Positions 1-10,346 of a DNA stretch of 64,000 bases are shown here, piece after piece. Source of the DNA: Gymnopus androsaceus JB14 (lineage: Eukaryota > Basidiomycota > Agaricomycetes > Agaricales > Omphalotaceae); contig ML769488.1 of NCBI GenBank assembly GCA_009733575.1, positions 62,001 through 126,000 of the forward strand, in the 5' to 3' direction. Made by a program: the position numbers and the translations under genes. Below the pieces are notes generated by a model. It was not told the DNA's origin, did no database searches, and saw nothing but the letters and a program-made list of their open reading frames with translations. Numbering within the stretch: the first letter of the stretch is position 1; each line of letters opens with the position of its first letter.

Positions 1-221
1 GTGTGTATCTTCCTTTTTTTCGTCAGATATGGTCTATTCTGACTGGACTCTAGGCCCATATCGCCCTCCATCCTACTCATGCGCGAAACCGCGATGCTCG
101 TGTTCAGGCAGAAAGCGGTGGCGCAGAATCTTCCTCGGTAAGCTTTACCTATTTAAGTATTTGTAAGATTATTCAAGTCGTGCAGTCATCGTCGTTGAAG
201 AAGGAACCTTCGGTAGTCGAC

Positions 222-3200
222 ATGACCACAACTCGAGATGCCGATTCTGATCTTCCATCTTCTCCTGTCGTCCAACGTACTCTTACCTCCCGGCTTTCAC
301 AACGCGGTCGAGATATCAAGACCGAGCCAGGTATCATCGAAATCTCCGACTCTCCTACCAGTTCTCCTCTCAATCAGGGCTCTTCGTCTTTTAGGCGTAA
401 ACGCACTCCGAGTTTCGACTCGGAAGCTATAGAGATTTCGGACTCGTCGCCCTCAGCCCCGAAGAAGGTCAAGACTACTTCGAGCCCAGTCAGGTCGCGT
501 CCTTCTTTCAAGCGTTTCGGAGCTAGTTCGTCTATGCTCAAGACGCCTACTCGCGTCAAAGCAGAGTTGACACCTAAAGGTCCCTTGACGGTCAGCACCA
601 ACACAGTCGCTCCTCCATCCTCGACTACGGTTGCGCCTGATGCTCCTCCTGTGGACGTTACCGATGTGCGCGGTCAAATCGACAATGTGCAGAAGGACAT
701 TTCTCGCAAGCAGAATCTATTAGATGGACTCCTTCGTAAAAAGAGACCCTCTAATAGTGACCTGACCCGCATCCAGCACTACAAGGATGACCTAGCGACC
801 CTTCGATTCCTGAAGAACGAACTGAACGCTTCGTTGCCGGCGATGTCTCCAGTGAAGAGGACCTCTTCGATGGTGAAGATTGAGCCTGATAATCATCAAG
901 CCGTGGCTGGGCCTAGCAGGCTTCCGTGGTACGCTTCTGCTGGAACTTCGAATGTGAAACCTGAGCCCGTCGAACCCGACTTTGCTTCGAACGTGGTTAC
1001 GAAATCGGAGCCTGTTCCTACATCGCTCACTATTCAGGCTGCTGTGAAGCCTGAACCTGTCCCTGCCCAGCTCCCTGTTGCATCTGTCGTCAAACCTGAG
1101 CTCATCGCCGGCAAGCTTCCTGCTCCTCCAGCAGTCGCTGGGCCTAGCAAGCACGAGAATCTCACCGGTCTCGGTCACATCCTTCACAATCCTTTCCTCA
1201 ACGAGGAGGACGACGACCTAGACCCGGATGGCGACGTTAGGATGGGTTATGAAACCGCGGGTGCCAACGCTATTGCTCAGCAATTCGCAGGTGCTGAGAT
1301 TCCGTACCTCGCGCCCATTTTGCAGGGCGAAGATGAACGAGACGACCAAGGTAACTTTTTCGGAAGGGCAGGGACCGCTTCCAAGGACCTGTTGCGAAGG
1401 CTGATGAGTACGTATTTTCTCTGCTGCCCCATTTCATTCAACCAATTGTGATTCTACATAGTATTGAAAAGTTTTTGATCGAAGCTGGAAACGCCGAGAC
1501 GTTTGATCACAACGCGACTGTCGATGAAGCTCTCAAGAAGCTCGGGCTTCCTTCCTTGTACACTCCGTTGCCGGGAATGGAGGTCGCGCTGATGGCTCAT
1601 CAAGCCATCGGTGTTGCATGGATGGTCGAGAAGGAGAAGGGATCGCATAAAGGTGGATGCTTGGCCGACGATATGGGTCTTGGCAAGGTTTGTATTTTCC
1701 TCTCTTATATCTTTCGACTTTGCTTTGCTTACAGTGACTGTTTCTGTTACCCATCTCTAGACGGTTCAGATGTGAGCTTGCTTTTCGATCTCTTTTTCGC
1801 GCCGAAACTCACGATGATATTTGCTTTTAGGATCGCCTTGATGCATGAAGAACAAATCCGAAGACAAGAAGTGCAAGACGACTCTGATCCTCGCTCCGAC
1901 GGCTCTCCTCGACCAGTGGAAGGTTTGTTTGTCTTTGATATTTGTGACTCAGATTACATCGCTAACATTGGAATGTAGATGGAGGTGGAGCTCAAGACCA
2001 ATGATTCCCTCAAGTGCCTCATCTATCACGGTGGGTGGTTCGATTTCGACGCTTGAGTATCTTGCGCTTACATACCTTGCTTTAGGTTCATCCAAGCCGA
2101 AGCGAGCGAGTGAGCTGATGAAGTATGATATTGTGCTTACAACCTTCCAGGTTCGCCGTTATTCTTGACCTAATTTGTTCTCTGCTTATCAACGTTCTTT
2201 CTCTAGACCATGTCGCTGGAATGGCCAGACCATGAAGCGGAGGAAAAGAAGCAGAAGAAGAAAGCCAAGGCAAAGAAGGCCGACGGGTTCATTACATCCG
2301 ATTCAGACGAAGACCTCAAGCCATCCAAGAAGAAGAAGACTTGTATGTGACTTTCACGGCGTAGAAATATTGCTCGTTGTCTGATTTATTTCCTCCCTAG
2401 CGGGTCTCTTATTCCAAGTAGAAGTGGGTATTTTCTTTTACCGAGATCGGCCCAAGTTCGCTTTGCTTATTTGGATTTACAGTTCTATCGTATTGTCCTG
2501 GACGAGGCACAGATGATTCGAAACAAAAAGACCAGTAAGCTGTTTTTGAGTTGAATAATCTTGCCTCCAATGTGTAATGCTTTTCCTATCATAGGAATGT
2601 CTCGCGCAGTGACCGCCCTTGCCGCCACTCATCGCTGGTGTCTTGACGGGTACGCCATATAATCAACGGTCTGGCCGACACATATCCCTATATACGATTC
2701 CTTCAAATCCGTCCTTGGTACGATTTTAACGAATTCCATAGCCATATGGGAAAACTCGAGAAGAAAAATCGCAAGTTCTTCACGACTTATTTTTGTTGAT
2801 CATTAGCTTATCGTTTCTGCAGCTCAATTGGCCATCACACGTCTTCAAGCCGTCCTCAACACTTTTACTCTTCGCCGCAAGAAAGACACCAAGCTCGATG
2901 GTAAAGTTCTTATTGAGCTCCCTCCCAAGGATGTCGTATTGGAACACCTTGAATTCTCTGAGGAAGAACTCGAGATTTACTCTGCCGTACGTTCATTCAT
3001 TTCATGTTGCGTGCTGTTAATGAATTTCTATCTAGGTCGAGAAGAAAATGCAGACGCAGTTCAACCGTTTCCTCAAGGCTGGTACTGTTCTCAAGTAAGC
3101 TCCTCGACCTCCTTGTCGAAGCTCCTTCCTCATTTTTCTCCCAACCAGGAATTATTCCACTGTTCTTGTCCTTCTTCTTCGGCTCCGCCAATGCTGCTCT

Positions 3201-5143
3201 CACCCAGCGCTCATTCAAGAGGACGGTGTGGCTTTTGTTGCAGCGGACGAGCTGGACGACGCTGGTAGAGTGTTGAAACGCGCTCGGGACTTGGTTTCGC
3301 CAGAATTTGTTATCAATCTCAAGGCCAAGTACAAGCGCATCGCTCTCGAGAGGATGGAGGCTGAGAAAGAGGTATGCATATATAATATACGTTCATCCCG
3401 ACACTAATATCCTTCTGTCTCTAGTCGCAAGAGGCTGCGATCGAAGAAGGCGACCTTGAGTGCCCCATCTGTTTTGATAACTTTCAGCACACTGTCGTTA
3501 CTCGTTGCGGCCACACGTTCTGCAAAGAATGTATTCGTATGTCTTTTCTTTCATTCATTAACGATTCTTTGCTTATTCTGCGACCTATGCAGATGATGTT
3601 CTCGACACACCATTTGTTGTACCTGCGGATGCGCCTGCTGCTTATCAACCGAATGAACGACCTTGTCAGTTGGAGTTTCCTACTTTTCGCAATTCAATTG
3701 ATACTTATTCTGTTGAATCCCTTAGGTCCAGTGTGTCGTACTCCAATCTCCAAGGAGCTTTTGTTTGAGGAGTCTGCTTTCCTCCCGACCGATGCAGAGT
3801 TGCAGGAAGACGGCACTAGTGGTCAAGCTGATTCGGATATCGAAATGCACGATGACACCGCAGCAACAAGCAAGGGTAAAGGAAAGGGGAAGGCCAAGGC
3901 TAAGAAGACGAAGAAGAAAGCCAAGCGCGTCATCTTGTCTGACTCTGAAGATGTTATCGACGTTGACGAGATTCAATCGGAGGACGACGACGATAACGAC
4001 TCGATGGACGATTTCATCGTTGAAGACGACGAGGATGAAGAAGAAAAGGATGCTCGTAGGGCTTTGAAGAAACGTCTTGGAAAACGCAAGGCGACTGTGA
4101 TTCTTGATTCCGACGAGGAGGAATCAGAGGACGAAGAGGTAAAAGAGTCTTGTTCGGCAGAAACAAGAACAAGAATCTGTCGCCGGAGGCCATCAAGTTA
4201 CTTCCAAAGTTCTTGCCCTCGACCAAGATGAAGGTTGGCGTTTCCGTTTTGGTGTCTTTCTTTTCGTTGGCTGATTCCTCGATACAGTTCATGATGCAGA
4301 GTATTCGCCAGCTTTTTGAAGAGAAGCCGAACGAGAAGGCAAGTATTCAAGTTATAATCTCCGTATGGGCTCTCACTCTTTTTGCTTTCATTAGGTTCTC
4401 GTCATCTCTCAATGGACTTCCTGCTTGACCTTGGTCTCGCAGTACCTCGAAGAGAATGGTATCCTCCACGTCAAGTACCAGGGCGATATGACGCGCCCTC
4501 GGCGAGACGCTGCTGTCAGAACCTTCATGTCGAAAGACAAGGCGCGAGTGATGCTCATGTCGTTGAAGTGTGGAGGTACGAGTCTCTTGAACGATTTCAA
4601 CGTTTACGAAGTGTCTGACTTGTATCTTTTAGGTGTCGGTCTCAATCTCACTCGGGCTAACAACGTCATCTCTCTCGACCTCGGATGGTCCCCGGCAATC
4701 GAGGCGCAAGCTTTTGATCGGTATGCATTAATACTCCTCTATCGCATTCGAATTTAATCGTTATTTCGTGTTTTTCAAGGGTACACCGTCTTGGTCAAAG
4801 CTTGCCGGTCAAAGTCAATCGCTTGGTGATCTCGAACACCGTCGAAGATCGTATTCTCAATATGCAGGACCGTAAAGTCAGTTTAAATATCTTTTTACGA
4901 GCAGCTTGGTTCAACTGACGTTGTATTACTTTAGCAAACCCTTGCTGATGGCAGTTTAGGCGAGAGAAGTGCGAAAAAGATCGCAAGTAAGTTTCCAACG
5001 TTTGTTTAGGGAGTGTCCTTGATCTGATTTTGGTTATAGAAATGAACGTAAAGCAGCTCGCAGAGCTGTTTGGTCTCGATGGACGCGGACGCCTCCTCCA
5101 AACCAAAGATAAACCCAAGCCCGATGATGCAGCGGCCGAGTAG
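222..5143 (+). CDS. SNF2-family translocase with RING finger, ULS1/RAD16-like
   Basis: Probable nuclear ATP-dependent DNA translocase and SUMO-targeted ubiquitin ligase. About a dozen short introns split the gene. The N-terminal ~330 residues are disordered and rich in psi-K-x-E motifs, with two SUMO-interaction-like cores (IIEISDS, AIEISDS), then a predicted helix. SNF2 motifs follow: DDMGLGK (motif I, ~1665-1686), LILAPTALLDQW (Ia), LDEAQMIRNK (II, ~2500) and LTGTPY (III, ~2640). A C3HC4 RING (CPICF...CGHTFCKEC, ~3463-3530) lies between the helicase lobes, then an acidic/lysine-rich insert (~3780-4140), then lobe 2 with VLVISQW, GVGLNLT and FDRVHRLGQ (~4390-4800). RING placement inside the SNF2 core is typical of the RAD5/RAD16/ULS1 group; the SIM-like motifs favour ULS1. 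I chose the first in-frame ATG at 222. The frame is open back to base 54 without an ATG, so a 5' exon could lie further left. Confidence 0.85.
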
Positions 5144-5389
5144 ACTCTCCCGAATTCTTTCTGCAGTGTATATTACAATACGTTTCGTTTCATTGTTCGA
5201 GTCTCGTCTCGACCTATACCTCAAGTTGTATTTTCTTGTCTCCGAAGTTCATGTAGCTTTTTACCTTCTCACTACATAGTCGCGTTATAGTTTACCTTAG
5301 CTGCCCTACATAGAGGTCATTCAAATTTTTTGCCGAACCATAGTTTATTATAGTTTGCTCTAGAGAAATAGTACTTTTCCGAATAACAT

Positions 5390-6380
5390 TCATTTTGCAC
5401 CAGTAGCTTTCTTCATATCAGCTAGAATTTTGTCCACCTCACCGACGAATCGGTCTGTGAGTTTCTGAAACTATTGATACGTTTTAACAATCGTGAGGAG
5501 AGATAGAAAGAAGTATAAGGCTTACTTCTTCTAGTTCGATCGAATGTTTCTCGTACTTGCCCTTTTTCAGACTGGACTGGTGGTGCTTTCGGATTTGGAC
5601 GCGAGTGTCCTCTGCCTGACGCTGAGCGGCGGCGAATAACGCATTCCGAGCGTCCACGGTGGGCCTGTTCCAATGGTTAGAACTAGGCAGCTTGACGAGG
5701 ATAACGACGTACTTGGGTATGGGAATTTTCAACGTTCGATTATCCAACTTTTGAGGCGTTATGTTGGGGAGTTTAGCATCGTACAAGGCTCGCTCGACGT
5801 GTTTGAGCGACTACTAAGTAGGATTAGATGCATAACAAAATTTAGACTGTTGCTGTGATACAGGAAAATTGAGCCTTACCTCTTCTTCAAACACTGTCAC
5901 CACAAGTTCTGACCCGTTCCTTACTCCGACCGTCGATATTTCCTCCAGCCTGAATGACTGTTCAGTTTTCGGAAGCTTTACGCGAACAGGGGAAAGCAGG
6001 GCAGGAGTGACGCGTCCACTAGCACGCGTCTCTGCTGAGGCGCAATCTTTCCGGAACCAATCTATGGCAGCGGCCATTTTCTGCTCGGTTTTTGCATATT
6101 CTTCCTGAGCTGCAGGGTCAGTTATAGGTTGTTTAGACCCTGGGACAAGGTTTGCAGTTGATTTAGGGCCTTTTCCAGACTTTACAGGCTCTTCGTGAAC
6201 TACGGCCTCTGTTACAACCTGCTTTGATTTCGAACCTTTCCCAGCTTTAGCATATGACCGCGTTAAAATGGGGGAAAGTACAGGGTAAGAGAAGATGCGG
6301 TTTCTGTAAACATCTATGGAGGAATATGGACGCAGAATGGATGAAGAACGAAGAGCAGTGTAGCGAAGAATGGACGCCAT
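5390..6380 (-). CDS. RRF1: Mitochondrial ribosome recycling factor
   Basis: Splits post-termination mitochondrial ribosomes together with mitochondrial EF-G. The N-terminus (MASILRYTALRSSSILRPYS) is Arg/Ser-rich and lacks acids, as expected of a mitochondrial presequence. It is followed by a Lys/Ala linker. The RRF fold starts near residue 105 (KMAAAIDWFRKD), continues through RVTPALLSPVRV and LPKTEQSFRLEEISTVGVRNGSELVV, then spliced exons giving ALYDAKLPNITPQKLDNRTLKIPIPK, RPTVDARNALFAAAQRQAEDTRVQIRKHH, and a helical end DRFVGEVDKILADMKKATGAK followed by TGA. Three short introns are needed, at about 5465-5525, 5664-5712 and 5810-5880. The start ATG at 6380 is the only one giving a presequence. 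It diverges from the F-box gene. I saw no lesion. Confidence 0.88.
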
Positions 6381-6632
6381 GAAGGAACGGAAGACGAAAA
6401 TTATGCGGCAGGCAAATGATATCTTATCTTCTCAAGCGTCTCTTCTTGACCAACAATCAGCGATACCTTTCAACTCTTATATCTTACCGCAAAAGGATTT
6501 AAGTATATAATACCGCTTCGCGACTCTTCGAAAACAAACTTCCTTTGCATCTCATCGCCAGTTTCAGGTGCAAGCAACGATCAAAGATTTAAAACTAAGC
6601 GCCAGTTCCCGAGTATAGTAGTATCTCACACA
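6381..6632. promoter_or_regulatory. Divergent promoter between RRF and F-box gene
   Basis: The 252 bases between two divergent start codons contain TATATAA at 6504-6510, correctly oriented and about 125 bases upstream of the F-box ATG. No second TATA was found for the RRF side. A degraded copy of the RRF-side part of this region is recognisable at about 8265-8340. Confidence 0.4.
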
Positions 6633-8044
6633 ATGATCATCACAGCTTTAACTGATCTTGCAGCTATACGACCAACCACCATGATATCGACGGTGGTACC
6701 GCGGTTGCCCAACGAGCTGGTAGAATGTATTCTCGACAACCTTTACTTCGACAAAGATACTCTACTCAGCTGTGCGCTGGTCGCAAGTGCTTGGGTCACC
6801 CCTTCTCAGCGGGGAATCTTCCGTCTCATCACTCTCAAACTACCCGATTCGAAATATCGTAATAGCTTTTCGGTGCTCTTCGGAGCTTATCTGCAAACCA
6901 GCGGTCTACTCATTGCATTATTCAATGAGAAACCGTATCTGGCTTCATATGTTCGGGCTCTAGAGCTAGTACATTTCCAACCAAAACTGCGGCCTACTCC
7001 CAAAGTTTCACCTGAGTGGGAAGCACTATCATATATATTTCTACTGCCGGAGTCATCCGATGCCTCTCTAATGTGGAAAGTATATTATTCAAGAAATTTC
7101 ATTGGCATTCGGTCACCCTTTCTCTCTTATTGGAGGAGGCATTGATCAGCACCCTGAAGGCACCTTCATTGACTCAGATCTTCCTCGATGAATTTTTTGG
7201 CTTGGAGCTGACATCTCTTTTGACTTATCCAACTCATCTAAAAGCGCTAAAGATCGAGTGGGCTAGAGTGGAACCAACTCTGGATATTACCTCCACTAAG
7301 GCTGCGCCTAAGTCTATAAAGCTCGACCAATTGCTCCTTCAAATTGACAAAGACCTTTTCGTTCTTTGGATAATCTCTTGGATTGGTTTCAGCAAAAGAC
7401 TTGCCCATTTGACCTTCGGCGTTTACGATCATTGCAGATATACCATTCTCGCTTGGATCATCATCGGGCTGCTTGCTTGCTGCAGCAGGTTGGTGGCAAT
7501 CTTAGGGAGCTAGAGCTGCAGGGTCTGTATCCGAATGAAAAACGTATGATGCATACCACTTGTTACCCATTTTTCACTGATGTTTTCTTCTGCTTTAGCT
7601 TCAGATGTTGTTCATCTCGGACATACACCGAACCTGCATACCCTGAAACTGTCCCGAGCTCTACAGACTAAAGATTACCACCCCATTCCCTGGATTCAAT
7701 CGCTTTTCCAACCATTCCTAGATTCAGATTGGAACATTTGCTTCCTGCGACATCTGACTGTCGAGCTCTATCTTGACCCAGAGGGGATATTTCAGTTGAA
7801 CCAATGGGTTTCATTTGATGCTCTGCTTGAGTAGCCACAATTTTCTTCACTCGAAACAGTGAATGTGATGATAGTGGGGATGGCCATCATTCCGAGCAGC
7901 GTTACAGAGACTTTGAGCGAGAAGCTGTTGTTCTTAAAGCGTTCGGGAAAGCTGAAGGTGACCTTCAGCCTACACCCTAGGGTAGGGCCAAAAACATCAA
8001 TGATGATATGTCGGAATGGCCTTTGGTTCAGTTACCAGACGTAA
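6633..8044 (+). pseudogene. F-box/LRR-like protein, disrupted
   Basis: Would act as a substrate adaptor of an SCF ubiquitin ligase. The F-box reads LPNELVECILDNLYFDKDTLLSCALVASAW (first part ~6700-6800). Leucine-rich stretches follow: SYVRALELVHF, TLKAPSLTQIFLDEF, LTYPTHLKALKIEW, LQQVGGNLRELELQG, LGHTPNLHTLKLS and SEKLLFLKRSGKLKV. Homology to the copy at 13.1-14.1 kb shows the true path crosses two frame changes, at about 7018-7024 (one G short in a GGG run) and 7345-7352, and an in-frame TAG at 7832-7834 just before PQFSSLETVNV. An intron near 7535-7598 fits. Either a decaying member of an expanded family or a normal gene with consensus errors. No target can be inferred. Confidence 0.7.
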
Positions 8045-8264
8045 CTGCCTACATTTATCTGCAATATAATGATTGCCGTGTATTGGTCGCTTGGTTTATG
8101 ATGCTCATACGGTGTACACAATACTCCGCTTACCCTTACTCTGTACTATTATTGCTTACCCTTTTTGGTCTCCTTTTCATTGATTTCACTACTATTTTTG
8201 ATGTTATTCAGGGCGAATTTGACAGAACCAGAGTGTTTGAATCATACACAACGTGAGCTACGTG

Positions 8265-8695
8265 CAGATTTCGAGCCTTTCCCAGCTTTCGCATAATTAC
8301 ATCCGCGTTGAATCCAGGACGAGAAGAGATTCCTGCAAGCATCTACAAAGCAAAAGAAAATAAGGAGACATTTGCTGTAACTTATCTTTAGACTCGACGC
8401 GCCTTTTTGAGTTCCTCCTAACGCAGTTTGCTTCTACGCGTCAAGAGACCTCTTCTGAATATCAGAATCACATAACTGGCAAACTAAGAAAGAAACCTCA
8501 GATAACCCTATCGAATCTTTTCACTTGAGATAGAGAATAAGATGATAGTGGAGATATCAATGCTCTTCATACCGAACAGTATTATGGAGTCACTTAGCGA
8601 GAGGCCAATTTTTTTTAAAGCGGTCAGGAAAGCTGAAGGTCTTGTCTTTGGTCCTCATCCTAAAGCAGTACGGATAAGTATAATCAGTGAAGAAA
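8265..8695. repeat. Decayed partial duplicate of RRF 5' end and F-box 3' end
   Basis: Bases 8265-8300 (TTTCGAGCCTTTCCCAGCTT...) match the RRF presequence region at 6227-6262 with few changes, and the next ~60 bases follow it more loosely. Bases ~8535-8690 (GATGATAGTGGAGATATC...) match the F-box gene 3' end at 7866-7985, including the GTTACAGAGACTTTGAGCGAGA-like and AAAGCTGAAGGT stretches. The middle of the duplicated unit is lost. No open frame of note survives. Confidence 0.65.
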
Positions 8696-9122
8696 CTGCC
8701 GCTGGGCTCTAGGGAGCTGGACCCAGGAAATTCAGAGATAAATCAGCATTACAATCGAACATGGACTTATCTTCTATATCTGATGCAAGAGGGAGATTGC
8801 CTTCGAAGAGTCTGACGAGCTCAATGGTCACTGTGAAGCAAAACTCGAAGGCTGTGCTAAGTAAAACCCGCTTTGTCCTTCTGCCGTCCGGCAATTGTTC
8901 GTTCCACCAACCATGTACAGCTCTCTCATCCAGCTTACTAGGTAGTTGGGCAGCTGAGGCTGTTGAGACTGTTGACGCTGTTCAATCTCTCTCGAATGCA
9001 CTTGGGTTACGACGATCATGGTCGCCTGATCCACAAGTAGCATTCAGCACTGCGTCCATGGGCCATGGCCACGACATCGTCGCTAGCAGTAGCTAGTTGA
9101 TCATGTTCGATAGAAGGTATAT
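8696..9122. other. No confident gene
   Basis: Open frames of 60-110 codons exist on both strands (for example 8761-9096 plus, 8828-9043 minus), but none shows a domain, splice pattern or signal peptide that I recognise. It probably holds the promoter of the membrane-protein gene and unassigned remnants. Confidence 0.4.
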
Positions 9123-10190
9123 ATGACAGCCCTTGGTTGCAGGCTTCTACCTTTGATCGTCCGCTCTTTCAACCTAGTAATAATCCAGACCGACTTCACA
9201 AGCTCACAAATGGATATCAGATATATCGATGATCAATATGGTGATTTGGTCACTGGTGAGGTACCGGTATATTCTCCCCAAGGCAGTTGGACTCAGGGAG
9301 CAGAGTGTACTGGATGTGGTTTCCATCCTGCCAGTGATCAAGCGTTTAATAACACTTGGCATGATACTACTACGCACCATACGTACGACTTCCCAAGGAC
9401 TGTTCAGTTCAACTTCACAGGTAATATTTTTCAACTATCTGGCTCGTGGCTGACTACTATGCACCGCTGTTTAGGAACTTCTCTGGATGTTTATTGTATA
9501 ATCCCCAACTCCCCCAACCCCACCCTTACTTCGACGTACAATCTGACATTTATTTTGGATGACCAGTTGCTCTCTCAAACGTTCACACATGAGAGTGACT
9601 TGTCCAATAATTCTTGGTACAACGTCAGCGTGTTGTCCTTGAATAATTTGACTCCAGTTTCTCATACTTTTGCCATGATGGCCGCTTCTACAATGGTCAA
9701 CAGCACATTAAAATTTGATTACGCCCGATACCTGTATGTGAAATTGTTCAAAACTTTTCACTCTGTTGCTGACACTTTCTGTAAAAAATGTAGCTCACCA
9801 TCTTCACATTCGACATCATCCTCTACTCACGTTTCCCTTCTCTCAACATCTACTTCTTCCAATCGTATATCTGTTGCTGTGATAGTGGGGACAACTATTG
9901 GGGGGATCTTTTTCCTCTGCTTGCTTGTCATCTTGGTATTTTGTTACCACCGCTACAAGCATCGGATTAAGCAACTATTCTTCGTGGCATCACTACGAAT
10001 CCGAACTGATGAATCAGAAAGCACAGCTCGGATCGACCCATTCATATATAGCTCTCCTCTACATCGTCCTATTAGGCCTTCTAATCCAGGGCCTGCCCAT
10101 CCGTCGACTACCGCACCAAGCAGTATTACATCGAGTGCCCAACAAATGGGCGCGCGTACTGTATCTGCACCACCAAGCTCCCGCAGGTAG
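9123..10190 (+). CDS. Single-pass membrane protein with N-glycosylated ectodomain
   Basis: Belongs by pattern to a large Agaricomycete family of cell-surface proteins starting R-[FY]-I-D-D-Q-x-G-D. Here RYIDDQYGDLVTGEVPVYSP is followed by SWTQGAECTGC, FNNTWHDTT, a beta-rich part with several N-x-S/T sites, a Ser/Thr-rich stalk (~residues 228-250), one membrane helix (AVIVGTTIGGIFFLCLLVILVFCY, first part) and a basic HRYKHRIK stop-transfer tail. Two introns are clear: 9421-9474 (54 bases) and 9734-9793 (60 bases). Both are multiples of three without stops, so retention would leave the frame open. The start is uncertain: 9123 gives only a weak signal peptide, and an upstream exon may encode the real one. 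The cytoplasmic tail is Pro/Ser-rich without a catalytic domain. Function unknown. Confidence 0.65.
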   Translation: MTALGCRLLPLIVRSFNLVIIQTDFTSSQMDIRYIDDQYGDLVTGEVPVYSPQGSWTQGAECTGCGFHPASDQAFNNTWHDTTTHHTYDFPRTVQFNFTGNIFQLSGSWLTTMHRCLGTSLDVYCIIPNSPNPTLTSTYNLTFILDDQLLSQTFTHESDLSNNSWYNVSVLSLNNLTPVSHTFAMMAASTMVNSTLKFDYARYLYVKLFKTFHSVADTFCKKCSSPSSHSTSSSTHVSLLSTSTSSNRISVAVIVGTTIGGIFFLCLLVILVFCYHRYKHRIKQLFFVASLRIRTDESESTARIDPFIYSSPLHRPIRPSNPGPAHPSTTAPSSITSSAQQMGARTVSAPPSSRR

Positions 10191-10346
10191 CTCCAGCCAC
10201 TATTCAATAGTAACTAGAGACAGACGTCGCGCCCAAGATTCTACAGTGGGGATCCACCAAGAATACACGCTTCTGAAGGGCCGTCATGAAATCTGCAATA
10301 GTGCCTTTCCTAGATATCATACAGTATATAACAATAGCATTCATCC

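Noticed and set aside
792..1187. Long minus-strand open frame inside the ULS1-like gene
   Set aside because: Arg/Ser-rich shadow of the opposite coding strand without any motif or splice support.
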